From the NCBI GenBank assembly GCA_900547555.1, contig URHG01000001.1:1-64000 (forward strand): 64,000 nucleotides of DNA, given 5' to 3'. This DNA comes from an uncultured Porphyromonadaceae bacterium. Lineage in GTDB: Bacteria > Bacteroidota > Bacteroidia > Bacteroidales > UBA11471. Made by a program: the position numbers and the translations under genes. Shown piece after piece: positions 35,259-43,938 of the stretch (positions are counted from its first letter, which is position 1; every line of letters begins with the position of its first letter). The notes below the pieces were generated by a model that saw only the letters and a program-made list of their open reading frames with translations, ran no database searches and was not told the DNA's origin.

Positions 35259-35266
35259 CAAAGGTA
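35259..35266 (-). promoter_or_regulatory. -7 element TACCTTTG of the PP2C-like gene
   Basis: An exact TAnnTTTG match on the minus strand, 44 bases before the chosen start. It supports the shorter protein. Confidence 0.55.
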
Positions 35267-35285
35267 AAAACTTTCGGTGATAAAC

Positions 35286-35324
35286 AAAAAAAGGGAAGCA
35301 AAACAGTATTGCCTCCCTTTTTTT
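35286..35324 (-). terminator. Rho-independent terminator after the M16 protease gene
   Basis: A 16-bp stem with one G-T pair (35286-35301 with 35309-35324), containing AAAGGGAAGC and its complement, flanked on the minus strand by a T run, 15 bases beyond the protease stop codon. Confidence 0.85.
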
Positions 35325-35339
35325 AATAACCGTAAATAC

Positions 35340-38162
35340 TTATTCGGCAGTATTCTCGGGTATACCGTAACGTATTACTTTCATAAGATTCTTGGACGTT
35401 ACGACCTTTTTAGCCATTTTCTGTACATCTTTGGGGGTAACAGAATTGAGCGTTTTGAGATAATCGGTACAAAAGTCATCTCCGTACATATAATAATTGA
35501 TCAATGTCGAAGACCAATACTTATTTTCTTTGATGCTGCTTTCATATTCTTTCTGCATATAAGCTCTGATATTGTCAAAAGTCTCGGTCGACGGACCTTC
35601 CTCGGCCACTTTCTTCAACTCTGCAATAGTACGGTCGGCCAGCGAAGATGCTTGTTCTTTATTGGTATCGAAAGCGATAACGTAAGAGAAGCTATTCTTG
35701 GGTGTACGGGAAAGGCTACCCGATGTCGAAACCCCATACGTACCACCTTCTTCTTCTCGTATAGTCTCGGTATAAACCGTACGCATCACTTGCGAAAGCA
35801 TCGACATAACGATGGCGTTTTTCAAGTTATATTTCTCTTTTCCCGAATAAGTGATATACACCATCGTCTTAGGCGTTTCCATCTTCTGGTCGAAGATAGA
35901 CTCGCGATAACCGGTACGCTCTTTCGGCATTACTTTCTCATTGGCCTTTTCGTGTTTTCCGGTCGAAGGCAGAGCCCCGATATATTGTTCGATAAGCGGT
36001 TTGGCTGCCTCTTTGTCGATATTTCCCACAAAGACAAATACGAAATCGGCAGCATTGTTCATTCTTTCGGAGAAAAGAGCGAGGGCACGCTGATAATCGA
36101 CCTTATCCAAGTCGTCTTGTGTAAAACGACGTACCCGTTCGTGATTTCCATAAGTAAGATACGATACCGTATCGGATATAGGACGCATAGGATCGGACTC
36201 GGAAAGTTTCAACGAGTTGGCCATACGGCTCTTCCATGCCACATAACGGGCGCTATCGACACGGGTCGTCGTAAACCTCAAATAAGTAAGTTGCAACAAA
36301 GTCTCGAAATCCTTGATCGTACTGCTACCCGACACCGTCTCGGCATAAGACGATACACTGGCCGATACACTGGCTTGTATGCCGCTGAGCTGCTTCATGA
36401 GTTCCATCGTACTGAAATCGCCCATACCGCCCAATGAAACGAGCGAATTCATCACATAATAATTCGGGCGGTCTTTGACGTCGAAAAGGCTCGTACCGCC
36501 ATGGCTGAGAGCGTACATTTTTATCTCATCAGCTTTGAAATCCGTCGTTTTGATAACGACCTTTGCACCATTGGAAAGAATATATTCGGTCGCATCGAAA
36601 ACTTTATTTTCGATCGTCTTCACGATACGGCCTTTTTCGGGCATTTGAGGTATAAGCGAACGTTCCTGATGTTCATCTTTATACGGTTCTACGGCAATCT
36701 TGCAATCTTCAAAGAATGCATTCAAAAGCTCCTCTTCCGTAGGAATAACACTATTCTCGTTTTCATCGCTCATGAGAACAAGAGCCATATTCTTGGAATC
36801 GGTCGGGAAGAACTGACGGAATGTCTCGTTGACATCTTTCAAGGTTACACCGGGGAGCAGTTGGTTATAGAGTTCATAAGAATATTCTTCGGAAAACTCG
36901 GGTTCTTGTTGCAGAAAATGGGCCAAAGCCTTATTTACAAACGTCGAATTTTTCTGTGTCGAACGTTCATTATACGACTTTCTTACATAAGATTCCATCT
37001 CGGCTACGGCACGATCAAGTTCCGATTGGGTAAATCCGAACTCATAAGCCTGCTTGGTTACACTTACCAGCCCTTCAAGAGCTTGTTTCCATTGGCCGGT
37101 TTTGAAAGCAGCCATCAACGTATAGGCTTTACGCGTAGGAGAATAGAAATAATCGCCATAAGAACCGGCAGCTATGATGAAGGGAGGATTTTCGAGTTGA
37201 GACAATTCGCTGCAACGCGTAGCGAACATCATCGAAACGAGAGATCGTACCAAATCTTTCCGAACTGCTTCGACGGTCATCTTATTCTTATCTGCATCGA
37301 CAGGTTGTTTAAAAGCTATACGCAATGAATTGGTAAGCGCTTCCTTGTCCGACACAACGGCAACGATGGGGGCATCGTTATCAGGGACTTGTACATATTC
37401 TCTTACCGCAGCATCGACAGGTGCAGGAACATCTTTCCACAACTCTTTGATACGCGCTTCGACTTTATCGACATCGATATTTCCGACTACGATAATACCC
37501 TGCAAATCGGGACGATACCACTTGTGATAGTAATCGCGAATAGCCTGATGGGGGAAATTATCTACAACTTCCATCAATCCGATAGGCATACGATAGGCAT
37601 AGCGGTTACTGTCGGGATAAATGATAGGCAGAGTTGCTTCGAGCATACGCAAATTGGCCGAGTTTCTCGTACGCCATTCCTCATGGATAACCTTACGCTC
37701 GGCGTCTATCTCATCACCTTCGAGCAAGATACCCGATGCCCAATCGTGCAAAATAAGCAGACAGGAATCGATGAGACCTTCCCGTGCGGGGACATCGGAA
37801 ATATTATATACCGTCTCATCGATAGATGTATAAGCATTGAGGTTGGCACCGAATTTCACACCGTTGTTTTCGAGATAATTGATAATGCTTTTTCCGGGGA
37901 AATGGGTTGTTCCGTTGAACGCCATATGTTCAAGGAAATGCGCCAAACCGCGCTGGTGTTCTTCTTCGAGAATGGAACCTACACGCTGCGCAATATAGAA
38001 CTCGACCCGGTTCTCGGGAAGATTGTTATGGCAGAGGTAATAAGTAAGGCCGTTCTCGAGCTTACCCACGCGAATGGCCGGATCAAGAGTTTCTTTGAGC
38101 GGCTGCTGGGCCGACAACAATGCCGGGGCCAACAAACATGCGACAAAGAAAATTTTTTTCAT
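35340..38162 (-). CDS. M16 family zinc metallopeptidase (pitrilysin/insulinase-like), exported
   Basis: A 940-residue protease with signal peptide MKKIFFVACLLAPALLSAQ (I chose the ATG at 38162; an ATG at 38177 is also open). The inverted zinc motif HxxEH is present in RGLAHFLEHMAFNG (about 75-88), with the downstream glutamate in the following helix. Two tandem M16 halves, each about 450 residues, fill the protein, the second half catalytically silent as usual (PNYYVMNSLVSLGGMGDF). It would degrade peptides in the periplasm. It is monocistronic and unrelated in function to the pectin operon upstream. Confidence 0.92.
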   Translation of the reverse strand: MKKIFFVACLLAPALLSAQQPLKETLDPAIRVGKLENGLTYYLCHNNLPENRVEFYIAQRVGSILEEEHQRGLAHFLEHMAFNGTTHFPGKSIINYLENNGVKFGANLNAYTSIDETVYNISDVPAREGLIDSCLLILHDWASGILLEGDEIDAERKVIHEEWRTRNSANLRMLEATLPIIYPDSNRYAYRMPIGLMEVVDNFPHQAIRDYYHKWYRPDLQGIIVVGNIDVDKVEARIKELWKDVPAPVDAAVREYVQVPDNDAPIVAVVSDKEALTNSLRIAFKQPVDADKNKMTVEAVRKDLVRSLVSMMFATRCSELSQLENPPFIIAAGSYGDYFYSPTRKAYTLMAAFKTGQWKQALEGLVSVTKQAYEFGFTQSELDRAVAEMESYVRKSYNERSTQKNSTFVNKALAHFLQQEPEFSEEYSYELYNQLLPGVTLKDVNETFRQFFPTDSKNMALVLMSDENENSVIPTEEELLNAFFEDCKIAVEPYKDEHQERSLIPQMPEKGRIVKTIENKVFDATEYILSNGAKVVIKTTDFKADEIKMYALSHGGTSLFDVKDRPNYYVMNSLVSLGGMGDFSTMELMKQLSGIQASVSASVSSYAETVSGSSTIKDFETLLQLTYLRFTTTRVDSARYVAWKSRMANSLKLSESDPMRPISDTVSYLTYGNHERVRRFTQDDLDKVDYQRALALFSERMNNAADFVFVFVGNIDKEAAKPLIEQYIGALPSTGKHEKANEKVMPKERTGYRESIFDQKMETPKTMVYITYSGKEKYNLKNAIVMSMLSQVMRTVYTETIREEEGGTYGVSTSGSLSRTPKNSFSYVIAFDTNKEQASSLADRTIAELKKVAEEGPSTETFDNIRAYMQKEYESSIKENKYWSSTLINYYMYGDDFCTDYLKTLNSVTPKDVQKMAKKVVTSKNLMKVIRYGIPENTAE

Positions 38163-38232
38163 GAAATTCTTCATCATATCGGTTTATTTTAATTGGTTTT
38201 ATCGAGTTTACTTTCCAATCTTAAAAAACTAA

Positions 38233-38292
38233 AAAAGAGGAAGATACGAGAGAAAAATCTCTGTATACTCCCTCTTTCCGCATTCAAAGATA
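38233..38292 (-). promoter_or_regulatory. Promoter with an immediately following terminator-like hairpin (M16 leader)
   Basis: TATCTTTG at 38285-38292 (minus strand) is a -7 match. An imperfect hairpin ending in a T run (about 38233-38277, minus) lies right after the predicted start. It may be the terminator of the glycosidase gene ending at 38349, or an attenuator in the M16 leader. Confidence 0.45.
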
Positions 38293-38348
38293 CGAATATC
38301 GCATTAAATTTAACGATATAACACGATAAGAGTTGTTAAAAACAAGAG

Positions 38349-41300
38349 CTATCGTTCGAGCGTAACGGCCATAAGCCCGATAACGACCTCGGTCGAAACG
38401 GCCGAAACGGTTATACTTTGTAACGTGCGTGTACCGTCGAGGGGCAAATCCAGTATTACACCGGCCCCACCGGGTATATTACGATTATCGGCCCCCCTCA
38501 GTTTCAGATACGACTCCACATCTCGGGTTATCACACCGCTTTTCAACAGGACACGATAAGGCCGGGGAGCTTTGAGGCTGAAAGCATATCCGTCTACATA
38601 AAAATCCTGATCGATCGGACACCATGTTTCGGGATTGACAAGCGGAAGTGTCGATGTCGTTCCGTCGGTATAGGTTACGGTAACAAGCCCGTTGACCATG
38701 TGGCATTGCATATGATTGGTCGATCCTGCCATAAGCAGATAGGCCCGCGATGCTTTTCCCGACAAAGGCACGGTTACCGAGTCGGGATAATTATCCCAAC
38801 GGGTCGTAAAAAGAACATTGTTCACCGTCGTATCCTGACGGATACGGAAAGGAACACCGATAGGCGTATCGAGCACATCGCCCGAAGCCGCACGACGCAA
38901 CCCGCTATCATCGATCTCGGCGGTAGCTTTGGGATGACACCACTCCCCTATACCCTGCACAGGCACTTGCAATGTCGTATAAGGCGACCGGGGAGACAAA
39001 TACCGATTCTCGAATATATCTGTTACACGGGCATTCATGCAGGTGTCCAAGTCTACTGACTCATAATGCAAAGCATTGGAATTCTTAACCTCCCAGTTGA
39101 TGCAGTCGAATCGGGCGATTTCTTTCTCTTTATCGTACACGACGACACGATTGGTACCCGGCTCGGCACAAGAAGCCGGCACAAGAATATCAGGTGATGT
39201 ACCTCCTGCCGGGATCTCGGTCGACACGACATACTCGTAGCGTCCCGGATTGACAACGCATTTCAACGAAAGCGACTCTGCCGTATGATTGGCCAAAGCA
39301 AACGACAGAGCATATCCTTCGGTAGTCGAAGAAGCCAGTGTTACAGGTTGCATTACCGTAAGAGGTATCGGTTGCCACCATGTCATATCGCCCTGAGAAA
39401 GCTGCACGAACAATGTACGCTCGCCGACATTATCCCGAACGACAGCCGAGACAGAGTGGGCGTCCCATCTCGTCTGCGACAACAGATTCTGTTCATCGCG
39501 TACCGCCATGAGTTGCACGCTCAGCGGCAAAGACAATTTCCAAGAAGAACCGACAATCGCCTGTGTATCGTATTCGGGCAGAGACAGAGGTTTGCCCTCC
39601 CAAGCCACTTCGATCTTGCAAGAGGGTGCCGGTTGTGCGAGAATTTCGATTTGGGGCTCTCCCACACTATTTTCCTTCAATGTCCAAGTCGTTTTCTTTC
39701 CATTGACTTTCACCGAAGCGATTTTATCACGACGGGCTTTCAACTGTAATGCAAGCGTAGCCGGACGCTCGAAATGAAGCTGCACTTCATATATATCTTT
39801 ATTACCCTTACGCTTGAAATCATAAGCGATATCGGAAGTCTCGAACGATGCATATTCCCAATCCGAGGGGAAACCGGGACGTAAAACGACACGGTCGTTC
39901 ATCATATCGGGCAGAATACCGAACAAGCCTTGCACGATAACCCGCGATGCTACGCCTACCGGGTCGCCGAAATCGCGATAACACTCTCCGCGAGCGGCAT
40001 CATAAGTACTTATTTGACCGAAGTTTCCGGGGCTTCCGCCCAAATACATTCCATCGAGAATCGAACTTTTGAAGAGTTTATAAGCCTCATTGCTACGACC
40101 GCTTTGCCAATAAGCCAATGCCGTATGCATTACCTCCGCAAAAGCGACATTGTTGATAGACCATGCATAAGGCAACCACGTCGTCGTAGCAATCGTTGCA
40201 TAATCGTCGCTATCGAGACCATCGGCCTTGACGGGAATATGGGGAATCTCGGTATCGACATAGCGGGTCGCCTGCCACGACTGGAAATCATCGTGAATTT
40301 CCGAGTCGATAGCATGATACACCGTCCACAAAGCAGCATCGGGGTGTACACGTTTCAAGCCCATGAAGTCTTTATACTCCGCCCAATGTCCTTTATCGGA
40401 CAGCCACAGATTATCGTTGATAGCCTTCCCTATTTTTTCGGCTTCGAGGCGATACGGTTCAGGGTCTTCTCCTATTTTTTCGGCAATCTCGGCCGCCATC
40501 TTGTTGGCCCGGTAATTATAAGCCGACGAATGTGTTACTCCGCCGCTGTTGTATTGGAGGGCATCGCTTGCCCATATACAGCAATAGGCATCGTAAAGGC
40601 CGTCGTCATCGGGATCGAAATTACGCTTTTCCCAAGCGAGATGCGATTTCAGTACCGGCCACATACGACGCACATAGTCCATATCTCCCGTCCAGTTGAA
40701 ATGCCACAACAACTCATCGATATAGCAAAGATTCATATCGTAATGGTGCATGATTTTCTTTTGATTGGGATTACGGGTGATATAACCGTTGCTGTACATT
40801 TGCGTTCCCCATTTCTTCAAAGCCCGAGCCAAATTGAGCGAACTGTCTTGTGCCGGATGCGGAATGACAGGTTCGATCTCGGTAATCTGAGAAGCGGCAT
40901 AACCGTCGAAGTGTTCCCTCGCCCGGTCGTGGCGGCCTATGGCATCGCCTGTATAAGCTGCACGCCAACCGTTCAGAGGCATACGCCAACCGATAGCTCC
41001 ATGCATCCACACCTTGGCAGAGGAATCCCAAATACCATCGGCGGCCATACTCAATGCCGGCCCGAGCGTATTGAAATAGGGGTCGGGTGTAACAAGCTTC
41101 ACCGTCGAGGCAACCTCGGATCGGCTCTTGTCGGCACGATCGAAGCATGCCGACAAATCGTCATAACGCCATTCGGCCGGAGCGGTTTTAGGATTATATA
41201 TTGCTATATAAGAGGGTTTCTTACGTAATACGACCGTTCCCGAAACAACCGGGTATTTGTCGGAAGAGCTTGTTTCTCGCAAAGAGATAGGCGTAGTACG

Positions 41301-42059
41301 CGCCATAGCATCACCCAATAACAGCGAAGAACCATCGGGCACGACAGCCCTCAGGTGGCATACCGGATTTTTGCCGGTTTCGGGATTCTTACCGGACAAA
41401 TATTGTTGTATCGTCTCGCGTGAAGTTCCATACCACACATCGAAACCGTCATCGTCCAAACGATAAACGTTATTGACGCAATAATCGGGTTTCAAATCGA
41501 AACAGTCGGGAGCATCTACTCCCATATCTCCTTCCCGGCTGAAACGCTTGTTGGTAGGTCCGCCGTAAAGCCATACGAGCCGGGTACCCGAAGGCAACTT
41601 ATTGCCTTCGACTTTGAGTATCATACCATCGGCCTCATACATGGCCAACGCTGTAACGACTATGGAACCTTTTCCCAAGAGAGAATCGGTAATCGTATAG
41701 ATACGGCTTCCGGCACTGTATCGGGACTCGATATGTCGGGCATCGTTCAGCCAAAGGCTTTTCTCGCCGACAATAACGCCGAGCGAAAGATTCCCCCCCA
41801 TACGGGGCATATACAGGGCAAACTCGGGAACATCGCTCGTTTCGAGTCTGAAACCCGTATTGCTGCCATACAGAGCCCGGGTAAACTTGCGATTACCATT
41901 GACGATGACAAAATCTTCTCCGTCGGGCTGGTAACGCAACGTACGGTTCTGACCGGGAGCGGTACGCTTCGAGTCGGAAGAGGTAAACAACTGCGCCTGC
42001 ACAGGAACAAGGCAAGCCGCCGATAGAAGCAAAGAACAAAATAATCGTGATATATACAT
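38349..42059 (-). CDS. DUF4450-like (alpha/alpha)6 glycoside hydrolase
   Basis: A 1236-residue secreted enzyme-like protein. Signal peptide MYISRLFCSLLLSAACLVPVQAQ supports the ATG at 42059. Residues 25-330 form an N-terminal beta-sandwich typical of DUF4450 proteins. Residues about 350-760 look like a six-hairpin catalytic barrel: MHGAIGWRMPLNGWRAAYTG, MHHYDMNLCYIDELLWHFNWTGD, DPDDDGLYDAYCCIWASDALQY, YLGGSPGNFGQISTYDAARG. The C-terminal 450 residues are beta-rich accessory domains. The pectin context suggests removal of an arabinofuranose or rhamnose side chain; GH142 is one candidate family, not confirmed. Last gene of the PUL unit, behind a terminator-like hairpin. Confidence 0.68.
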   Translation of the reverse strand: MYISRLFCSLLLSAACLVPVQAQLFTSSDSKRTAPGQNRTLRYQPDGEDFVIVNGNRKFTRALYGSNTGFRLETSDVPEFALYMPRMGGNLSLGVIVGEKSLWLNDARHIESRYSAGSRIYTITDSLLGKGSIVVTALAMYEADGMILKVEGNKLPSGTRLVWLYGGPTNKRFSREGDMGVDAPDCFDLKPDYCVNNVYRLDDDGFDVWYGTSRETIQQYLSGKNPETGKNPVCHLRAVVPDGSSLLLGDAMARTTPISLRETSSSDKYPVVSGTVVLRKKPSYIAIYNPKTAPAEWRYDDLSACFDRADKSRSEVASTVKLVTPDPYFNTLGPALSMAADGIWDSSAKVWMHGAIGWRMPLNGWRAAYTGDAIGRHDRAREHFDGYAASQITEIEPVIPHPAQDSSLNLARALKKWGTQMYSNGYITRNPNQKKIMHHYDMNLCYIDELLWHFNWTGDMDYVRRMWPVLKSHLAWEKRNFDPDDDGLYDAYCCIWASDALQYNSGGVTHSSAYNYRANKMAAEIAEKIGEDPEPYRLEAEKIGKAINDNLWLSDKGHWAEYKDFMGLKRVHPDAALWTVYHAIDSEIHDDFQSWQATRYVDTEIPHIPVKADGLDSDDYATIATTTWLPYAWSINNVAFAEVMHTALAYWQSGRSNEAYKLFKSSILDGMYLGGSPGNFGQISTYDAARGECYRDFGDPVGVASRVIVQGLFGILPDMMNDRVVLRPGFPSDWEYASFETSDIAYDFKRKGNKDIYEVQLHFERPATLALQLKARRDKIASVKVNGKKTTWTLKENSVGEPQIEILAQPAPSCKIEVAWEGKPLSLPEYDTQAIVGSSWKLSLPLSVQLMAVRDEQNLLSQTRWDAHSVSAVVRDNVGERTLFVQLSQGDMTWWQPIPLTVMQPVTLASSTTEGYALSFALANHTAESLSLKCVVNPGRYEYVVSTEIPAGGTSPDILVPASCAEPGTNRVVVYDKEKEIARFDCINWEVKNSNALHYESVDLDTCMNARVTDIFENRYLSPRSPYTTLQVPVQGIGEWCHPKATAEIDDSGLRRAASGDVLDTPIGVPFRIRQDTTVNNVLFTTRWDNYPDSVTVPLSGKASRAYLLMAGSTNHMQCHMVNGLVTVTYTDGTTSTLPLVNPETWCPIDQDFYVDGYAFSLKAPRPYRVLLKSGVITRDVESYLKLRGADNRNIPGGAGVILDLPLDGTRTLQSITVSAVSTEVVIGLMAVTLER

Positions 42060-42084
42060 AACATCAAAAATTATATGTGTATCG

Positions 42085-42132
42085 AAAAAAACACGAGTGT
42101 CCGAAGCAGGATATTCCGCTCCGGACACCTCG
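42085..42132 (-). terminator. Intra-operon terminator/attenuator between susD and the DUF4450 gene
   Basis: On the minus strand a stem (42122-42132 with 42094-42103, one bulged base) is followed by seven T residues (42085-42091). It lies 22 bases after the susD stop and 26 bases before the glycosidase start, so it probably lowers expression of the last gene. Confidence 0.7.
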
Positions 42133-42154
42133 TCTTAACCAATGTCGACAGACA

Positions 42155-43918
42155 TTAATTTCCTTCGGTCAAATCATAATCGATAAACCAACCTTTATCG
42201 GCAGAAAGTATCGACTCGACATCACCGCGTCCGGCGGCCATAGACTTGATGAAATAATCCTTCTTTTCGGGGTAGTTTTGCATCATACGATACAAAGCAA
42301 ACATTACCTGACCTTCGCCCGAAAGTTCGAAGAAATATTCGTCGGCAAGCAAAGAATCGAGTTTCCAGCATTGCTCATAATCGGTATAAATAGGTACGAA
42401 AGTACTATCGGGCAACATCTCGGTCGACAATATTTCCCCACCTACGTTACCCATAGCCACACGACCGCGAATACCTTTATGGATATATTGCGAAGCACTC
42501 TGCGTATGGTCGGTACCCCGATACAGGTTGGCAAGATATTTATTAGCATTACCGGGATCCAACTCGTCAAGAACTTTTTTGAAACAGCTACCGGCTTTAA
42601 AATCACCGATTGTCGTGTCCCAATAAGTTCCGATACCCTGATTGAGGAGTACGAGAGTCGCCTCAATATAGGCATTTTTCAACTCTTCATCCCCGTCATC
42701 AGCGGCTTTCTTTGCTAAACCGGCCCATGCTTCACAAAGAATCAAGTGCAAGCCGCTGGCACGATACAGAGGAATAATCGTCTCGGTCGTCTGTGCTACG
42801 CCGCTGACCCATTTCCGAAGAATGATCTGTCCGGTCTCCGTTTCTTCAAACGTTCCCCCTCTACCGCGATAACGGTCGGATAAGGTCGCATTTTCGATAC
42901 AAGCTACACTCGTCGTATCGAAACGAGCCATAGCCGCTTGGGTAGGACGCACGTAATAACTATACGGAGAAACATTCGAAGCAAAATCTTCGAGACGGTT
43001 AGTCTCGTACATTCTGGGATTATACGATGCCATCGTTATGTCTTCCCAACGAAGATAGGTATGCACGCAAGTTTTCCAACCGCTACTATATGCACCACGC
43101 AAAGGCAGGATATAACATTCACCGCCGCCGGTACGACCACCAAGTGTAATCTCGGTCATCGCATTGATGGCTGCATTGTAGTAATCACCTTTATACAAAT
43201 ACAACTCGGCCAACAGACATTGCGGCGTGAATTGGTAACGGTCGTAACGCATGTGTCCCTCGTTCTCACCCGTAATACTCGGGAAAAGGAAAGTTCTCCA
43301 CCGTGTTATCTGTTTACCGTCAACCCCGTACATACCGGTATTCATGAGTTCCAGGCATTTATCGATAATCTGGTCGAAACCGAGTTTCGGATATTTGGCA
43401 ATGTCTTGATACTCGCTCAACGGATCGTCGAAATAGATGGCCTCACCGTATATTTTGGCCAGCATCATATAAGCCCATACTTTATAACGGATCGCGGTAG
43501 AAATATACAAGTCGAATGTTACACCGTATTTCTCCTCGAAGTTGAGGGCCGTAGGGTTGTTTTTACGATACTCATCGACATGTTTCACATAGTCGTTGAC
43601 ATTCATGATGACACGATAATAACCGGAAGGGTCGGCAATGGAGTTACCGTTGAGATCGCTGTATTTCCATATATTCCATACCTCGGTTCCGGCATTTTCG
43701 GTCGGTTCGAGCAGATTACCCCGGAGGGCTTCGAGAATAAGCGCCTGATCGGCCACATCGGCTACGGTCGAGGCACACCCCCAAAGACCGGAATAAAGTT
43801 CGGAGTTGACTCCTACATAATTGCCTTCATCGAGGAGGTCGGTCGTCTCATCGGAACATGAGACAAAGAGAGCCGCAACGATAAATAAGGCAGCAAATTT
43901 TTCCATTATATTTTTCAT
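42155..43918 (-). CDS. SusD/RagB family glycan-binding lipoprotein
   Basis: A 587-residue surface lipoprotein that lids the adjacent SusC porin and binds the glycan. Signal peptide with lipobox LFVSC (Cys about residue 21; ATGs at 43918 and 43906 both work). The TPR-like helices of the family are seen in YISTAIRYKVWAYMMLAKIYGEAIYFDDPLSEY (about 140) and LLAELYLYKGDYYNAAINA (about 265). It starts 20 bases after the SusC stop and is longer than the average SusD, with a distinct second half. Target presumably a pectic glycan. Confidence 0.9.
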   Translation of the reverse strand: MKNIMEKFAALFIVAALFVSCSDETTDLLDEGNYVGVNSELYSGLWGCASTVADVADQALILEALRGNLLEPTENAGTEVWNIWKYSDLNGNSIADPSGYYRVIMNVNDYVKHVDEYRKNNPTALNFEEKYGVTFDLYISTAIRYKVWAYMMLAKIYGEAIYFDDPLSEYQDIAKYPKLGFDQIIDKCLELMNTGMYGVDGKQITRWRTFLFPSITGENEGHMRYDRYQFTPQCLLAELYLYKGDYYNAAINAMTEITLGGRTGGGECYILPLRGAYSSGWKTCVHTYLRWEDITMASYNPRMYETNRLEDFASNVSPYSYYVRPTQAAMARFDTTSVACIENATLSDRYRGRGGTFEETETGQIILRKWVSGVAQTTETIIPLYRASGLHLILCEAWAGLAKKAADDGDEELKNAYIEATLVLLNQGIGTYWDTTIGDFKAGSCFKKVLDELDPGNANKYLANLYRGTDHTQSASQYIHKGIRGRVAMGNVGGEILSTEMLPDSTFVPIYTDYEQCWKLDSLLADEYFFELSGEGQVMFALYRMMQNYPEKKDYFIKSMAAGRGDVESILSADKGWFIDYDLTEGN

Positions 43919-43938
43919 AATCTTAAATCTCCTTATGG

